In this document: piece after piece, positions 49,799 to 57,510 of the stretch
Layout of the letters: each line of letters begins with the position of its first letter
How positions within the stretch are numbered: position 1 is the first letter of the stretch
Assembly: GCA_031549115.1 (NCBI GenBank)
Contig: JAVBQJ010000034.1
Location: 25,034-89,033, forward strand
From: JAVBQJ01 sp031549115
GTDB lineage: Bacteria > Verrucomicrobiota > Lentisphaeria > Victivallales > Victivallaceae
Direction: 5' to 3'
DNA: 64,000 bases
The notes under the pieces: generated by a model
What the model was told of the DNA's origin: nothing
Database searches by the model: none
What the model saw: the letters and a program-made list of their open reading frames with translations, nothing else
Translations under genes and position numbers: made by a program

Positions 49799-50281
49799 AT
49801 GAAAAATATCTCAAAAAACACTCTCAAATCACGAGCTGGCAGAGATGTAAACATAGATCTCTTTTATTTGGCAGCGGACGTGGATTACCTGTTGCAGACT
49901 GATGATCCGGCTACTGATTGGGAGTGGGAACTCGCTAATCTGGAACGCCGAATCAGGCATTTTCAGCATGAACGATTGATCTTATTGATAACCATCAGTG
50001 CCATCGGCATATCCATTTTGATAGCCGGTTTATTTCTTTTAACAGTGATGCCCGACTCCCGCTGGGGAACCTTGCAGCCAATGCCCGTTATAATTGTTTT
50101 GGGCTTGCTGAGCGCAGGTTTTTTATTGAAATTTCCCCAGTATCTGAAACTGAGAAATGGAGTTTCGGCATTGTATGATCGCACCAACTCCATGGCTTGG
50201 CGAATACAAGGGTGTCCCGATCCAAGTCGCGCTTTTTATTCCCGCCCCGGCTCCCCGGAAAACGACAACAAAACCCGATAA
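49799..50281 (+). CDS. hypothetical small membrane protein
   Basis: A 160-aa protein with two membrane helices (~residues 60-82, LILLITISAIGISILIAGLF, and ~95-112, MPVIIVLGLLSAGFLL) and a polar N-terminal ~55 residues (WEWELANLERRIRHFQHER). CGGAGG stands eight bases before ATG 49799. Base composition is noticeably more A/T-rich than the flanking genes, and it lies alone between two repeat clusters, so it may be acquired DNA. No family was recognised. Confidence 0.7.
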   Translation: MKNISKNTLKSRAGRDVNIDLFYLAADVDYLLQTDDPATDWEWELANLERRIRHFQHERLILLITISAIGISILIAGLFLLTVMPDSRWGTLQPMPVIIVLGLLSAGFLLKFPQYLKLRNGVSALYDRTNSMAWRIQGCPDPSRAFYSRPGSPENDNKTR

Positions 50282-50361
50282 ACACAATCGCAATAGAGAT
50301 CAACTGCGTGTCTCGACATGATGCAACCGTTATCGCGCACCCATCGCAACAGCGTTTACTC

Positions 50362-50660
50362 GTGAGCGCGCACGGGGGAGCGCCGGTCAGGCGCGACCGT
50401 GCCGCTAGGAATTGGCGCAGCGAAGCTCGCGCCAAGGAGCGCGGCACGAAGCCACCCCCCGGCGAACGGCGCACTTTAGTGCGCTGAGGGGGTCGCGCCC
50501 GAACGACCGACAGGGAGTGAGCAGCGAATGGAGTTTTTGCCGCCAATTGGCGGCAAAAACGTGAAGCCGAGCGGCCGAGCGATCGGGGTTGGGAGGGGCA
50601 GGGCCCCCGCGTTTGTCGGGGCGCAATGCGGCCCCGCAAACACCATCAAAATCACCACAC
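50362..50660 (+). repeat. hairpin repeat type 2, copy A
   Basis: A 299-bp unit from GTGAGCGCGCACGG to CACCACAC. Hairpins include GTGCCGC...GCGGCAC enclosing TTGGCGC...GCGCCAA, GCGCAC-TTTA-GTGCGC (50469-50484) and a 28-base palindrome (50533-50560). Copy B at 57077-57378 is about 80-85% identical by eye, with paired changes in stems. A short type 1 tail (CTCGACATGAT) precedes it. It occupies the gap between the small membrane protein and topA. No coding potential was found. Confidence 0.85.
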
Positions 50661-50691
50661 TCGAAGCCACCTCAAGCCTTCACCGCAAACC

Positions 50692-53205
50692 TTACGCTTC
50701 CGCTTTTTTGCGATATTTTTCCGCCATTTTGTGCAAAGCGGCGACTTGCTTGTCGGAGAGCTTCCGGCCGCCGTTGCGCTGCTCGACCAGGGACTCGAAA
50801 AATGCTTTGTCGTCGTAGGTACGGCGGTTGCGCTGGACGGGGGCGGCCCATCCGGTGATACCGGAAAGGAAACCGATATCGTCGTCGGCGACGCGATTGG
50901 CCTGCGCCTGCGCCTGTTGCGCTTCCGGGGTCAGCGGCGCACCCGAGGTGGATGGAGCATGCTGATCGAAATGGGCCATCACGGCTTCGGCGTTTTCGAT
51001 TTGGGCGGCATATTTTTCGGCGATGCGCCGGAGGACGGCGAGCTGCCGCTCCGAGAGCGCTTTGCCGGAATTCAGCTGCCGCTTGAAGGAATCGAAGAAT
51101 TTTTTGTCGTCGAAGCCTTTTTTCTTGCCTTTGTTCACCGGCTCCTCGAAGGTCACCTTGCTCAACGCCGTAAAAACCGGGCTCCAATCGACGGCGAGCG
51201 CCGCTTTTTCCCGCGCCAATATTTCGGGATCGATGACGGGGGCGAACTCCGCCAGCGCCGGATTCTGATCGACATATTTGGCGGCGATCTTGCTCAAGGC
51301 TTCGAACTGGCGCGCACTCAACTTACCGCTTTCCGCGAAATTCTCGCGTACCGATTCGACGAAATTCTCATCGGTCCGCGGTTTGCGCTTGCTCCGGGTC
51401 GGTGTCACCGGCTCGGGCGGCGGCGGGAACTTGACCGACTCGAACAACCGCAACAGCTTTCCGGCTTCATCCTCGGTCGGAGCGCCGACATTTTTGGCGG
51501 CTTCGAGCCAGGCGGCGAAACGGTCGTAAAATTCGCGCATCATCGCGGTCCAGTTGCGCTCGCCGGCTTCGACCGCGTCGAGCTCCTGCTCCATTTTGGA
51601 GGTGAATTCGACCTCGAACAAGCTCGGCAGCGATGCCACCAGATAGTCGGTGACGGTGCAGCCAAGCTCGGTCGGAAAAAGCTTTCCATGTTCGGTACCG
51701 ACGTATTTGCGGTCCTGGATGGTACGGATGATGGTCGCGTAGGTGGAAGGGCGGCCGATGCCGTTTTCTTCCAGCTCCTTGATCAAGGCCGCTTCCGAAT
51801 AACGCGGCGGCGGCTCGGTGAATTTCTGTTCTTTCAGGAGTTCGAGCAGACGGCACGGCTCCTGCTCGCGCAGCTTGCCGAGCATCGCCAGTTTGGCGGT
51901 CGCTTCGTCATTCTTGTCCTGGTCGTTGTACACCAGCGTGAAGCCGGCAAACAGCATCCGGCTGGCGTTGGCGCGGCCGGTATAACGCCTGCCGTCGCTG
52001 CCGAGGGTATCGACATCGACGGTCAAAAGTTCGAGGCGCGCCGGCGGCATCTGGCTGGCGACGAAACGGCGCCAGATCAGGGTGTACAACTTCAGTTGCG
52101 CCGATTCGAGATACGGCGCCAGCGATTCCGGCGTCCGGGTCACATCGGTCGGACGGACCGCTTCGTGCGCCTCCTGGGCGTTGCCTTTGCTCTTGTAGAA
52201 GTTCGGCTTGGCGGGGACATATTCCGCGCCGTAGGCGGAGCGGATGAAGCCGAGACACGCCTCCTGCGCCTCTCTCGCGATATTGACCGAGTCGGTTCGC
52301 ATGTAGGTGATCAAACCGGTCGCCCCGCCGGCGCCGATATCGACGCCTTCGTACAGGCTCTGCGCCTGCTTCATCGTGAAGCTGGCGGTGAAGCGCAGCT
52401 GCTGGTTGGCCGCCTGCTGCAAGGTACTGGTGGTGAAGGGCGGCTGGGCATAGCGTTTGCGTTCGCTGCGCTCGATTGCGTCGACCGTGAACCCGGAACC
52501 GTTTTCGATGGCGCGGGCACAGGCCAGCGCCGTCGCTTCGTTCGGAATTTTGAAATTGGCGCCGTCGATTTTGAACAGCTTGGCGATGAATTCGTCGCCG
52601 GCTTCGCTGGCGAGACGCATTTCGAAGTTCCAGTATTCTTCGGGGATGAAAGCCAGAATCGCCCGTTCGCGCTCGACGATCAGACGCAACGCCACCGACT
52701 GAACCCGCCCGGCGGAGGCGCCCTTGGCAATCTGCGACCATAACAGCGGGCTGACCTTGTAACCCACCACCCGGTCGAGAACCCGCCTGGCCTGCTGGGC
52801 ATCGACCAGATTCAAGTCGATGTCGCCGCCATGTTCCAGGGCCCGCAGAATCGCGGTCTTGGTGATTTCATGAAAACTCACGCGCCGGAACGACCCCTTA
52901 AAGCCCTTTTTCAACACCTCCTGCAAGTGCCAGGCGATGGCTTCGCCTTCGCGGTCGGGGTCGGGCGCCAGATAGATTTCGTCGGCGCTCTTGGCGGCCG
53001 CTTTCAGGTCGGATACGATCTTTTTGCTCCGGGGCGTATCGACATACTCCGGTTGAAAGTCGCGATCGACATCGACGCCGAACGCGTGTTCGGGCAAGTC
53101 CCGGACGTGGCCCATCGATGCCATGATTTTAAAGTCCTTGCCCAACATCCGGGTGATGGTCCGGGCTTTGGTCGGAGACTCGACGATTAACAGTTTTTGA
53201 CCCAT
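50692..53205 (-). CDS. topA: DNA topoisomerase I with repeat-type C-terminus
   Basis: An 837-aa type IA topoisomerase relaxing negative supercoils. The TOPRIM domain starts LLIVESPTKARTITRMLG and has LAPDPDREGEAIAWHL; the active-site Tyr lies in TGLITYMRTDSVNI. The core ends near residue 590 (FYDRFAAWLEAAKN). The usual zinc ribbons are absent. The C-terminus instead holds three ~36-residue repeats of the form DDK-FF-S...GK-LS-RQ-AL-KIAEKY, separated by linkers. The start at 53205 follows GAGGATAAGA; 53232 is a longer alternative. Confidence 0.95.
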   Translation of the reverse strand: MGQKLLIVESPTKARTITRMLGKDFKIMASMGHVRDLPEHAFGVDVDRDFQPEYVDTPRSKKIVSDLKAAAKSADEIYLAPDPDREGEAIAWHLQEVLKKGFKGSFRRVSFHEITKTAILRALEHGGDIDLNLVDAQQARRVLDRVVGYKVSPLLWSQIAKGASAGRVQSVALRLIVERERAILAFIPEEYWNFEMRLASEAGDEFIAKLFKIDGANFKIPNEATALACARAIENGSGFTVDAIERSERKRYAQPPFTTSTLQQAANQQLRFTASFTMKQAQSLYEGVDIGAGGATGLITYMRTDSVNIAREAQEACLGFIRSAYGAEYVPAKPNFYKSKGNAQEAHEAVRPTDVTRTPESLAPYLESAQLKLYTLIWRRFVASQMPPARLELLTVDVDTLGSDGRRYTGRANASRMLFAGFTLVYNDQDKNDEATAKLAMLGKLREQEPCRLLELLKEQKFTEPPPRYSEAALIKELEENGIGRPSTYATIIRTIQDRKYVGTEHGKLFPTELGCTVTDYLVASLPSLFEVEFTSKMEQELDAVEAGERNWTAMMREFYDRFAAWLEAAKNVGAPTEDEAGKLLRLFESVKFPPPPEPVTPTRSKRKPRTDENFVESVRENFAESGKLSARQFEALSKIAAKYVDQNPALAEFAPVIDPEILAREKAALAVDWSPVFTALSKVTFEEPVNKGKKKGFDDKKFFDSFKRQLNSGKALSERQLAVLRRIAEKYAAQIENAEAVMAHFDQHAPSTSGAPLTPEAQQAQAQANRVADDDIGFLSGITGWAAPVQRNRRTYDDKAFFESLVEQRNGGRKLSDKQVAALHKMAEKYRKKAEA

Positions 53206-53252
53206 TCTTATCCTCTTCAAGCTAGCCGGCATGGCGTGTACATGTATATATT

Positions 53253-53282
53253 ACTTTAGACCCGGTTCCGGGGCAATGTCAA
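53253..53282 (-). promoter_or_regulatory. possible promoter of topA
   Basis: Minus strand: TTGACA (53277-53282), an 18-base spacer, TAAAGT (53253-53258), ~50 bases before the start. Confidence 0.55.
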
Positions 53283-53334
53283 GCCGCCTTTCGTTTTTTT
53301 CCGCAACATTCCCTGTTTTTTCAAGGAATATGTG

Positions 53335-54240
53335 TCACTTGCCGGCGCCTCCGGCTTTGGCGCCGGTGCTGGGAGCTTTGGCGCCGCCGGCGCCGCAACC
53401 CGTGTAAATGGTCCGGATGGTCCGCGTCCGGGAGCGAACATAACGGCGCCGGACTTTCGGTTGGCCGGACTGCTCTTTTTTACGGCACCAGGAACAGATG
53501 CCGTTGTTTTCCCGCAATATCCGCGGATCGGCGTTGCTCTCGCACTTGCGGCAGATCGGAGACCGGCTTTTTTGAAAACATGCCAACGAACAGAAGCCTT
53601 CGCTGCCCGTGCCGGGCCAATACAACTCTTCGCACCAGGTACATGACAACGCATTGGCATCCAGACAGTCGTCGGAACAGAAGACCTGACTGTTGACGCT
53701 GTAAGCGTTTTCCCGGCAGATTCGGCCGCATTGCGAACACGACGGCAGCTCTTTCGCCAATCCGTACTGCGCCGTTTCCGCCGCGACGGCCGCGGAGGAG
53801 GCGCAGTTGGAACAAAATATCTTCAAACTGCCGGTCAATTGCCCGTTGCAGGGCAGACTGCAGACGAAACACAACGGCAGTTGACTGCATGGCTGACAAT
53901 AGGAAAGCGTATGCCGGCCATAGGTTAGTTGCCGGTATTCCCGCACATAGGTGTTGCATAACGTACAGGCGGGATAAGGGTTTTTGTTGAGACAGCCCGG
54001 AGAACAGAACGGGATATCGGACAGCCAGGCTGCGCCGTTGCGGCATTTGCCGTTGCACACGGCACATACCGGCAGCGCTTTTTCCCAGCACGCTTCGGAA
54101 CACCAGAATATACCGGCAGCGTCGACGGCTCCGGCGGTGGAAGCGCCGCCGCACCAACCGCAGCGGCCGGAGGCGGCAAACAGAGCGAAAACAAAGACAA
54201 CCGCCACTCCCGCAAGGATTCCCGGCAAGAATTTTTTCAT
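53335..54240 (-). CDS. membrane-anchored cysteine-rich protein with tandem TRASH-like zinc knuckles
   Basis: A 301-aa protein with an N-terminal membrane helix (FLPGILAGVAVVFVFALFAA), then about seven tandem cysteine units, several of the form CxxC-x15-18-FCSxxC (CGWC...CSEAC, CAVC...CSPGC, CSQC...CSDDC, CTWC...CSLAC), plus CTLC, CFVC, CRKC and CSWC pairs. This spacing is close to the TRASH/treble-clef metal-binding knuckle (CX2C-X19-22-CX3C). The end is basic, then Gly/Ala-rich. No homologue is recalled with so many units. A promoter lies at 54274-54302. Metal binding or redox function in the periplasm is possible, but disulfides would compete with zinc there. Confidence 0.72.
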   Translation of the reverse strand: MKKFLPGILAGVAVVFVFALFAASGRCGWCGGASTAGAVDAAGIFWCSEACWEKALPVCAVCNGKCRNGAAWLSDIPFCSPGCLNKNPYPACTLCNTYVREYRQLTYGRHTLSYCQPCSQLPLCFVCSLPCNGQLTGSLKIFCSNCASSAAVAAETAQYGLAKELPSCSQCGRICRENAYSVNSQVFCSDDCLDANALSCTWCEELYWPGTGSEGFCSLACFQKSRSPICRKCESNADPRILRENNGICSWCRKKEQSGQPKVRRRYVRSRTRTIRTIYTGCGAGGAKAPSTGAKAGGAGK

Positions 54241-54273
54241 CGTAATATTTTCTTGGAATGATTGTTATAGCCT

Positions 54274-54302
54274 AATATAATACGGCATGACCGGCAATGC
54301 AA
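54274..54302 (-). promoter_or_regulatory. promoter of the cysteine-rich protein
   Basis: Minus strand: TTGCAT (54297-54302), a 17-base spacer, TATATT (54274-54279). Confidence 0.6.
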
Positions 54303-54458
54303 CCGGGAAGTCCTCCATTTTCCCGACAATATTGATGCGGCCGTGGCTTTTTTCCGTTTTCCCATTTGCAATTAAAAGGGAAACGGAGTAAATTTCCATC
54401 TTGTGATTTTATTCGTTTTTTAATGTTGCCGTACATTTTTCAGGAAAGAAACGGAATT

Positions 54459-55238
54459 ATGAAGAATTGGCTGCGTATTGTTGCCGGCGTGACGGCGATT
54501 GCCTGTGGCGCGTTGTTGTCCGGTTGCGCCTGGCTCGGTTTCGGAGAGAATGAGCGCCCGGCGGATATCACCGTCGAAGAGCTGCTGGCCCTCCGGCGGC
54601 AGGCGGCCGATCCGTCCGGTGAATTCGAGCGGGCGGACAGCTTCATCCAGCGCCAGGTGGTGACCTGGCCGCGTTTTCTGGCGGATGATGAAAAATTCCT
54701 GCTGGAAACCCGTTTTTTGAAACCCGAACACTTTCAATTGACCACACTGCATGAAAACCGTCCCGCCGCCGCCGTGCTTTTCAACAGCGGCAAAGCCTGG
54801 CGCGTGGACTACATCAACCGGACGGTGACCCAAATCGAAGAACCGGAGCTGTCGGTGCTGCGGACGGTATTCATTTTCGGCGTTCCGGACGGCGATCTGG
54901 CTTCGGTGTTCGAGACGCTGGAACTGACGCTGTGCACGGTCGACGACGAGGACCTGTACAAGTTGCGTTGCGTGCCGAAAGCCGCCGAAGCACCGGCGTT
55001 CGACCTGTACATCGACAGCGCCACCTATCTGACCCGGATGATTTCCACCACGGCGCGAAACAACGACGCCGATATTCAATATGTCGCCGTCATCGACCGC
55101 TACGGCAACTACGGCGACGTGATGATCCCCGACCGCTCCACTATTTTTCAGGCCGGACGCAAGGAGCAGACCCAGGTCGTGCAATTCGAACTGAATGTCA
55201 AGCTGAACGAAGCCGACTTCCTGCCGCCGAAGTTCTAA
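54459..55238 (+). CDS. hypothetical lipoprotein
   Basis: A 259-aa protein with a lipoprotein signal (MKNWLRIVAGVTAIACGALL, lipobox LSGC, acylated Cys ~24). The mature part is a beta-rich domain with paired phrases such as PAAAVLFNSGKAWRVDYIN and FDLYIDSATYLTRMIST, reminiscent of LolA/LppX-like outer-membrane lipoprotein-sorting folds, but this is weak. AGGAAAG stands ~15 bases upstream and GGAA nearer. It precedes the nucleotidase gene by 25 bases and is probably co-transcribed. Confidence 0.7.
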   Translation: MKNWLRIVAGVTAIACGALLSGCAWLGFGENERPADITVEELLALRRQAADPSGEFERADSFIQRQVVTWPRFLADDEKFLLETRFLKPEHFQLTTLHENRPAAAVLFNSGKAWRVDYINRTVTQIEEPELSVLRTVFIFGVPDGDLASVFETLELTLCTVDDEDLYKLRCVPKAAEAPAFDLYIDSATYLTRMISTTARNNDADIQYVAVIDRYGNYGDVMIPDRSTIFQAGRKEQTQVVQFELNVKLNEADFLPPKF

Positions 55239-55263
55239 TCCGAAACCGCAAAAGGCTGGTACG

Positions 55264-56724
55264 ATGCGCCACCGCTGGCTGTTGATTCCACTGCTGTTGG
55301 CATGGACCGTTTTCGTGCCGGCGGCGGAATTGACGGTGCTGGCGGTGAGCGATGTCCACGGGCAATGGCAGGATGGCGAAAACGGCGCCGGCTGGCCGCG
55401 GCTGGCGACACTGCTGAACCGGGAGCGCGAGCGCGCCGGGATGGAAAACACGCTGCTGATCGATTGCGGGGATGAATTGTCCGGTTCGATGCAGTTGGCG
55501 CTGTCCGGCGGCGTTCTCGGTGTCGAAGTGCTCAATTTCCTGGAATTCGACGTATGGGTGCCGGGCAACCATGATTTCGAATGGGGCGTGGCACGGCTGC
55601 GGGAGTTGATGGCGCAATTCCACGGCCGGGTGATCGCGGCGAACTGGGAGGGAGAGCCGGCGGTGGCGCGCTTCGAACGGGCCGGGTTGCGGATCGCCGT
55701 GATCGGCTTGACTTCGGGGGTGCTCGATTGGTATCTCCGGCTCCCCGACGGCATGCCGAAGCTGATAACCGAGCAGAAAGCGTTGAAGCTGGCGATGGCG
55801 GAGGTAACGCGGCAGCCCTGCGATGTGATTATTCTGGCGGTGCACCGGGGAATTTACGCTTCGCAGGCACAACACCTGGCCGAACTGATTGCCGATTATC
55901 CGGAAATCGATCTGGTGCTGGGCGGCCACACCCATGTCATCAGCGCCGGAGAGGCGGTGAAAGGCATTCATTTTACCGCTCCCGGCGGCCATGGCGCCGG
56001 AGTCAGCCGGATTGTGCTGGATATCCCCGAGGCCGGAAAGCGCGGCGCGCGGAAGATCGCATCGGAATTCATCCCGGTCACCCCCAAAGTCCCCCCTTCC
56101 CGTGAATTGGTCCGGAGCATGAGCCGGAAGTTCCGGCTGGACGCGAATTCCGCCGTGCTGGGACGGACGACACCGGCGCCGTCGCGGTCCTCGAAACGCC
56201 GTTACGCCTCCAGTTTCGGCACGCTGGCGCTTTCCGGGCTTACCGCCGGTCTGCCGGCGGGAACGGTGGGATTGTACGGCAACTCCACCAGCCCCAAAGC
56301 CTGGCCGGAGCAGATCACCGAACGTGAATTGTTCGCGATGTTTCCGTATCATGACCGGGTGGCCGGTTTCCGGGTATCGCGGCAGGAATTGACGGAAATC
56401 ATCGAAGAGCAGCTGCGGATGGCTGAAAAACACCCGTATCAGCCGGTGATGACGGGAATCCGGGTCACCGCCGACACGGCGAACCGGGTGACGGCGTTCG
56501 ACCCGGAATTGGCCGAATACGAGCTGGTGACTTCGGATTTCATCGCCGCGGGCGGCGGCGGGCGCTACGAGGCACTGCACCGGATCGGCGCCCGGAAGCA
56601 ATGGCGCTTTTTCGGCATCCTCCGGGAGCGGGTCGCCGCGCTGCTGCTGAATACGCCGTTTCCCGTGGCGATTGCGCCGGAGGAGTGGTTGACCCGCCTC
56701 CCCCCTTCCCGTCAATTGCGCTGA
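55264..56724 (+). CDS. exported 5'-nucleotidase/UshA-type metallophosphatase
   Basis: A 486-aa periplasmic enzyme with a signal peptide (MRHRWLLIPLLLAWTVFVPA). Metallophosphatase motifs: SDVHGQWQ, DCGDELSGS (in place of GDxxxG), PGNHDFEWG with the catalytic Asn-His pair, and LVLGGHTHVIS. The C-terminal nucleotidase domain has YGNSTSPKAWPEQITERELF and VTSDFIAAGGGGRYE. It hydrolyses nucleotides or related phosphoesters. The gene ends at the start of the repeat-rich gap 56725-57510. Confidence 0.88.
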   Translation: MRHRWLLIPLLLAWTVFVPAAELTVLAVSDVHGQWQDGENGAGWPRLATLLNRERERAGMENTLLIDCGDELSGSMQLALSGGVLGVEVLNFLEFDVWVPGNHDFEWGVARLRELMAQFHGRVIAANWEGEPAVARFERAGLRIAVIGLTSGVLDWYLRLPDGMPKLITEQKALKLAMAEVTRQPCDVIILAVHRGIYASQAQHLAELIADYPEIDLVLGGHTHVISAGEAVKGIHFTAPGGHGAGVSRIVLDIPEAGKRGARKIASEFIPVTPKVPPSRELVRSMSRKFRLDANSAVLGRTTPAPSRSSKRRYASSFGTLALSGLTAGLPAGTVGLYGNSTSPKAWPEQITERELFAMFPYHDRVAGFRVSRQELTEIIEEQLRMAEKHPYQPVMTGIRVTADTANRVTAFDPELAEYELVTSDFIAAGGGGRYEALHRIGARKQWRFFGILRERVAALLLNTPFPVAIAPEEWLTRLPPSRQLR

Positions 56725-56754
56725 AGCGAAGCATAGTGATTGGTGTCGGAGAAT

Positions 56755-57056
56755 GCGGGGGACTCCTCGTCCCCCACACCCCCACGGCAGGGTCACAGGA
56801 CCCTGCACCTCTGCTGCGGATATGGCTGCGTCATATCCTCCGCGACCTTTTGGACAGGGGGGAGCGTTAGTTGCCGCATCGAACCGGCCAGACCACCACA
56901 AAAGCCGCCGTTGCTGCCGGCGACACACGTCCGGTCCCTCCGGGGGGAGCGCGCTGCTCCCCCCTACTACCCCCCAGGGACCCACGCCTGTTGTCGGCCC
57001 TGCCGCCCCGGATGTGCAACGGCTGACGATTACGAGACTCGACATGATTCACACGT
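56755..57056 (+). repeat. hairpin repeat type 1, copy c
   Basis: The longest copy. Hairpins: 56757-56775 (GGGGGAC-TCCTC-GTCCCCC), 56787-56806 (GCAGGGTC-ACAG-GACCCTGC), 56816-56843 and 56942-56964 (GGGGGGAGC-GCGCT-GCTCCCCCC), ending with GAGACTCGACATGATTCACA. The stem at 56942 differs from copies a and b by paired A-to-G/T-to-C changes that keep pairing. It lies directly after the nucleotidase gene and before a type 2 unit. Confidence 0.82.
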
Positions 57057-57076
57057 CGAATGTCAACCGTCCACTT

Positions 57077-57378
57077 GTGAGCGCGCACGGGGGAGCGCCG
57101 GTCAGGCGCGACCTGGCCAGCTAGGAATTGGCGCAGCGAAGCTCGCGCCAAGGAGCGCGGCATGGAGCCTCCCCCGGCGAACGGCGCTGGCTTTGCCAGC
57201 GCTGAGGGGGGCGCGCCCGAACGACCGGCAGGGAGTGAGCTGCGAATGGAGTTTTTGCCGCCAAATGGCGGCAAAAACCGGAAACCCAGCGGCCAAGCGA
57301 TCCGGGTTGGGAGGGGCCGGCCCCCGCGTGAATCGGGGCGCAATGCGGCCCCGCGTCCACTATCATAATTCTCCACAC
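57077..57378 (+). repeat. hairpin repeat type 2, copy B
   Basis: A 302-bp unit matching 50362-50660 along its whole length. Hairpins: GCGCTGGC-TTT-GCCAGCGC (57184-57202), a 28-base near-palindrome (57251-57278) and GGGGCGCAATGCGGCCCC near the end. The first has a longer, different stem than in copy A but is still fully paired. The remaining 57379-57510 shows nothing recognisable. Confidence 0.85.
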
Positions 57379-57510
57379 TTGTGCACAGGCGGCGCACAAT
57401 TAGCCTACAAAGCGCGGTTCCGCGTCCACATCACCGGCACCGCTCCGGCACACGAACAACATCATCAGCCCAACAAACATCTGGAGGTTCATTTTTCGTG
57501 TTCTCCGTGG

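Noticed and set aside
50626..52743. 705-codon open frame opposite topA
   Set aside because: Shadow of topA, which has all type IA topoisomerase motifs.
38468..57378. Insertion sequences at the repeat units
   Set aside because: No transposase frame, no shared reading frame, and no clear terminal inverted repeats or target duplications were seen by eye.
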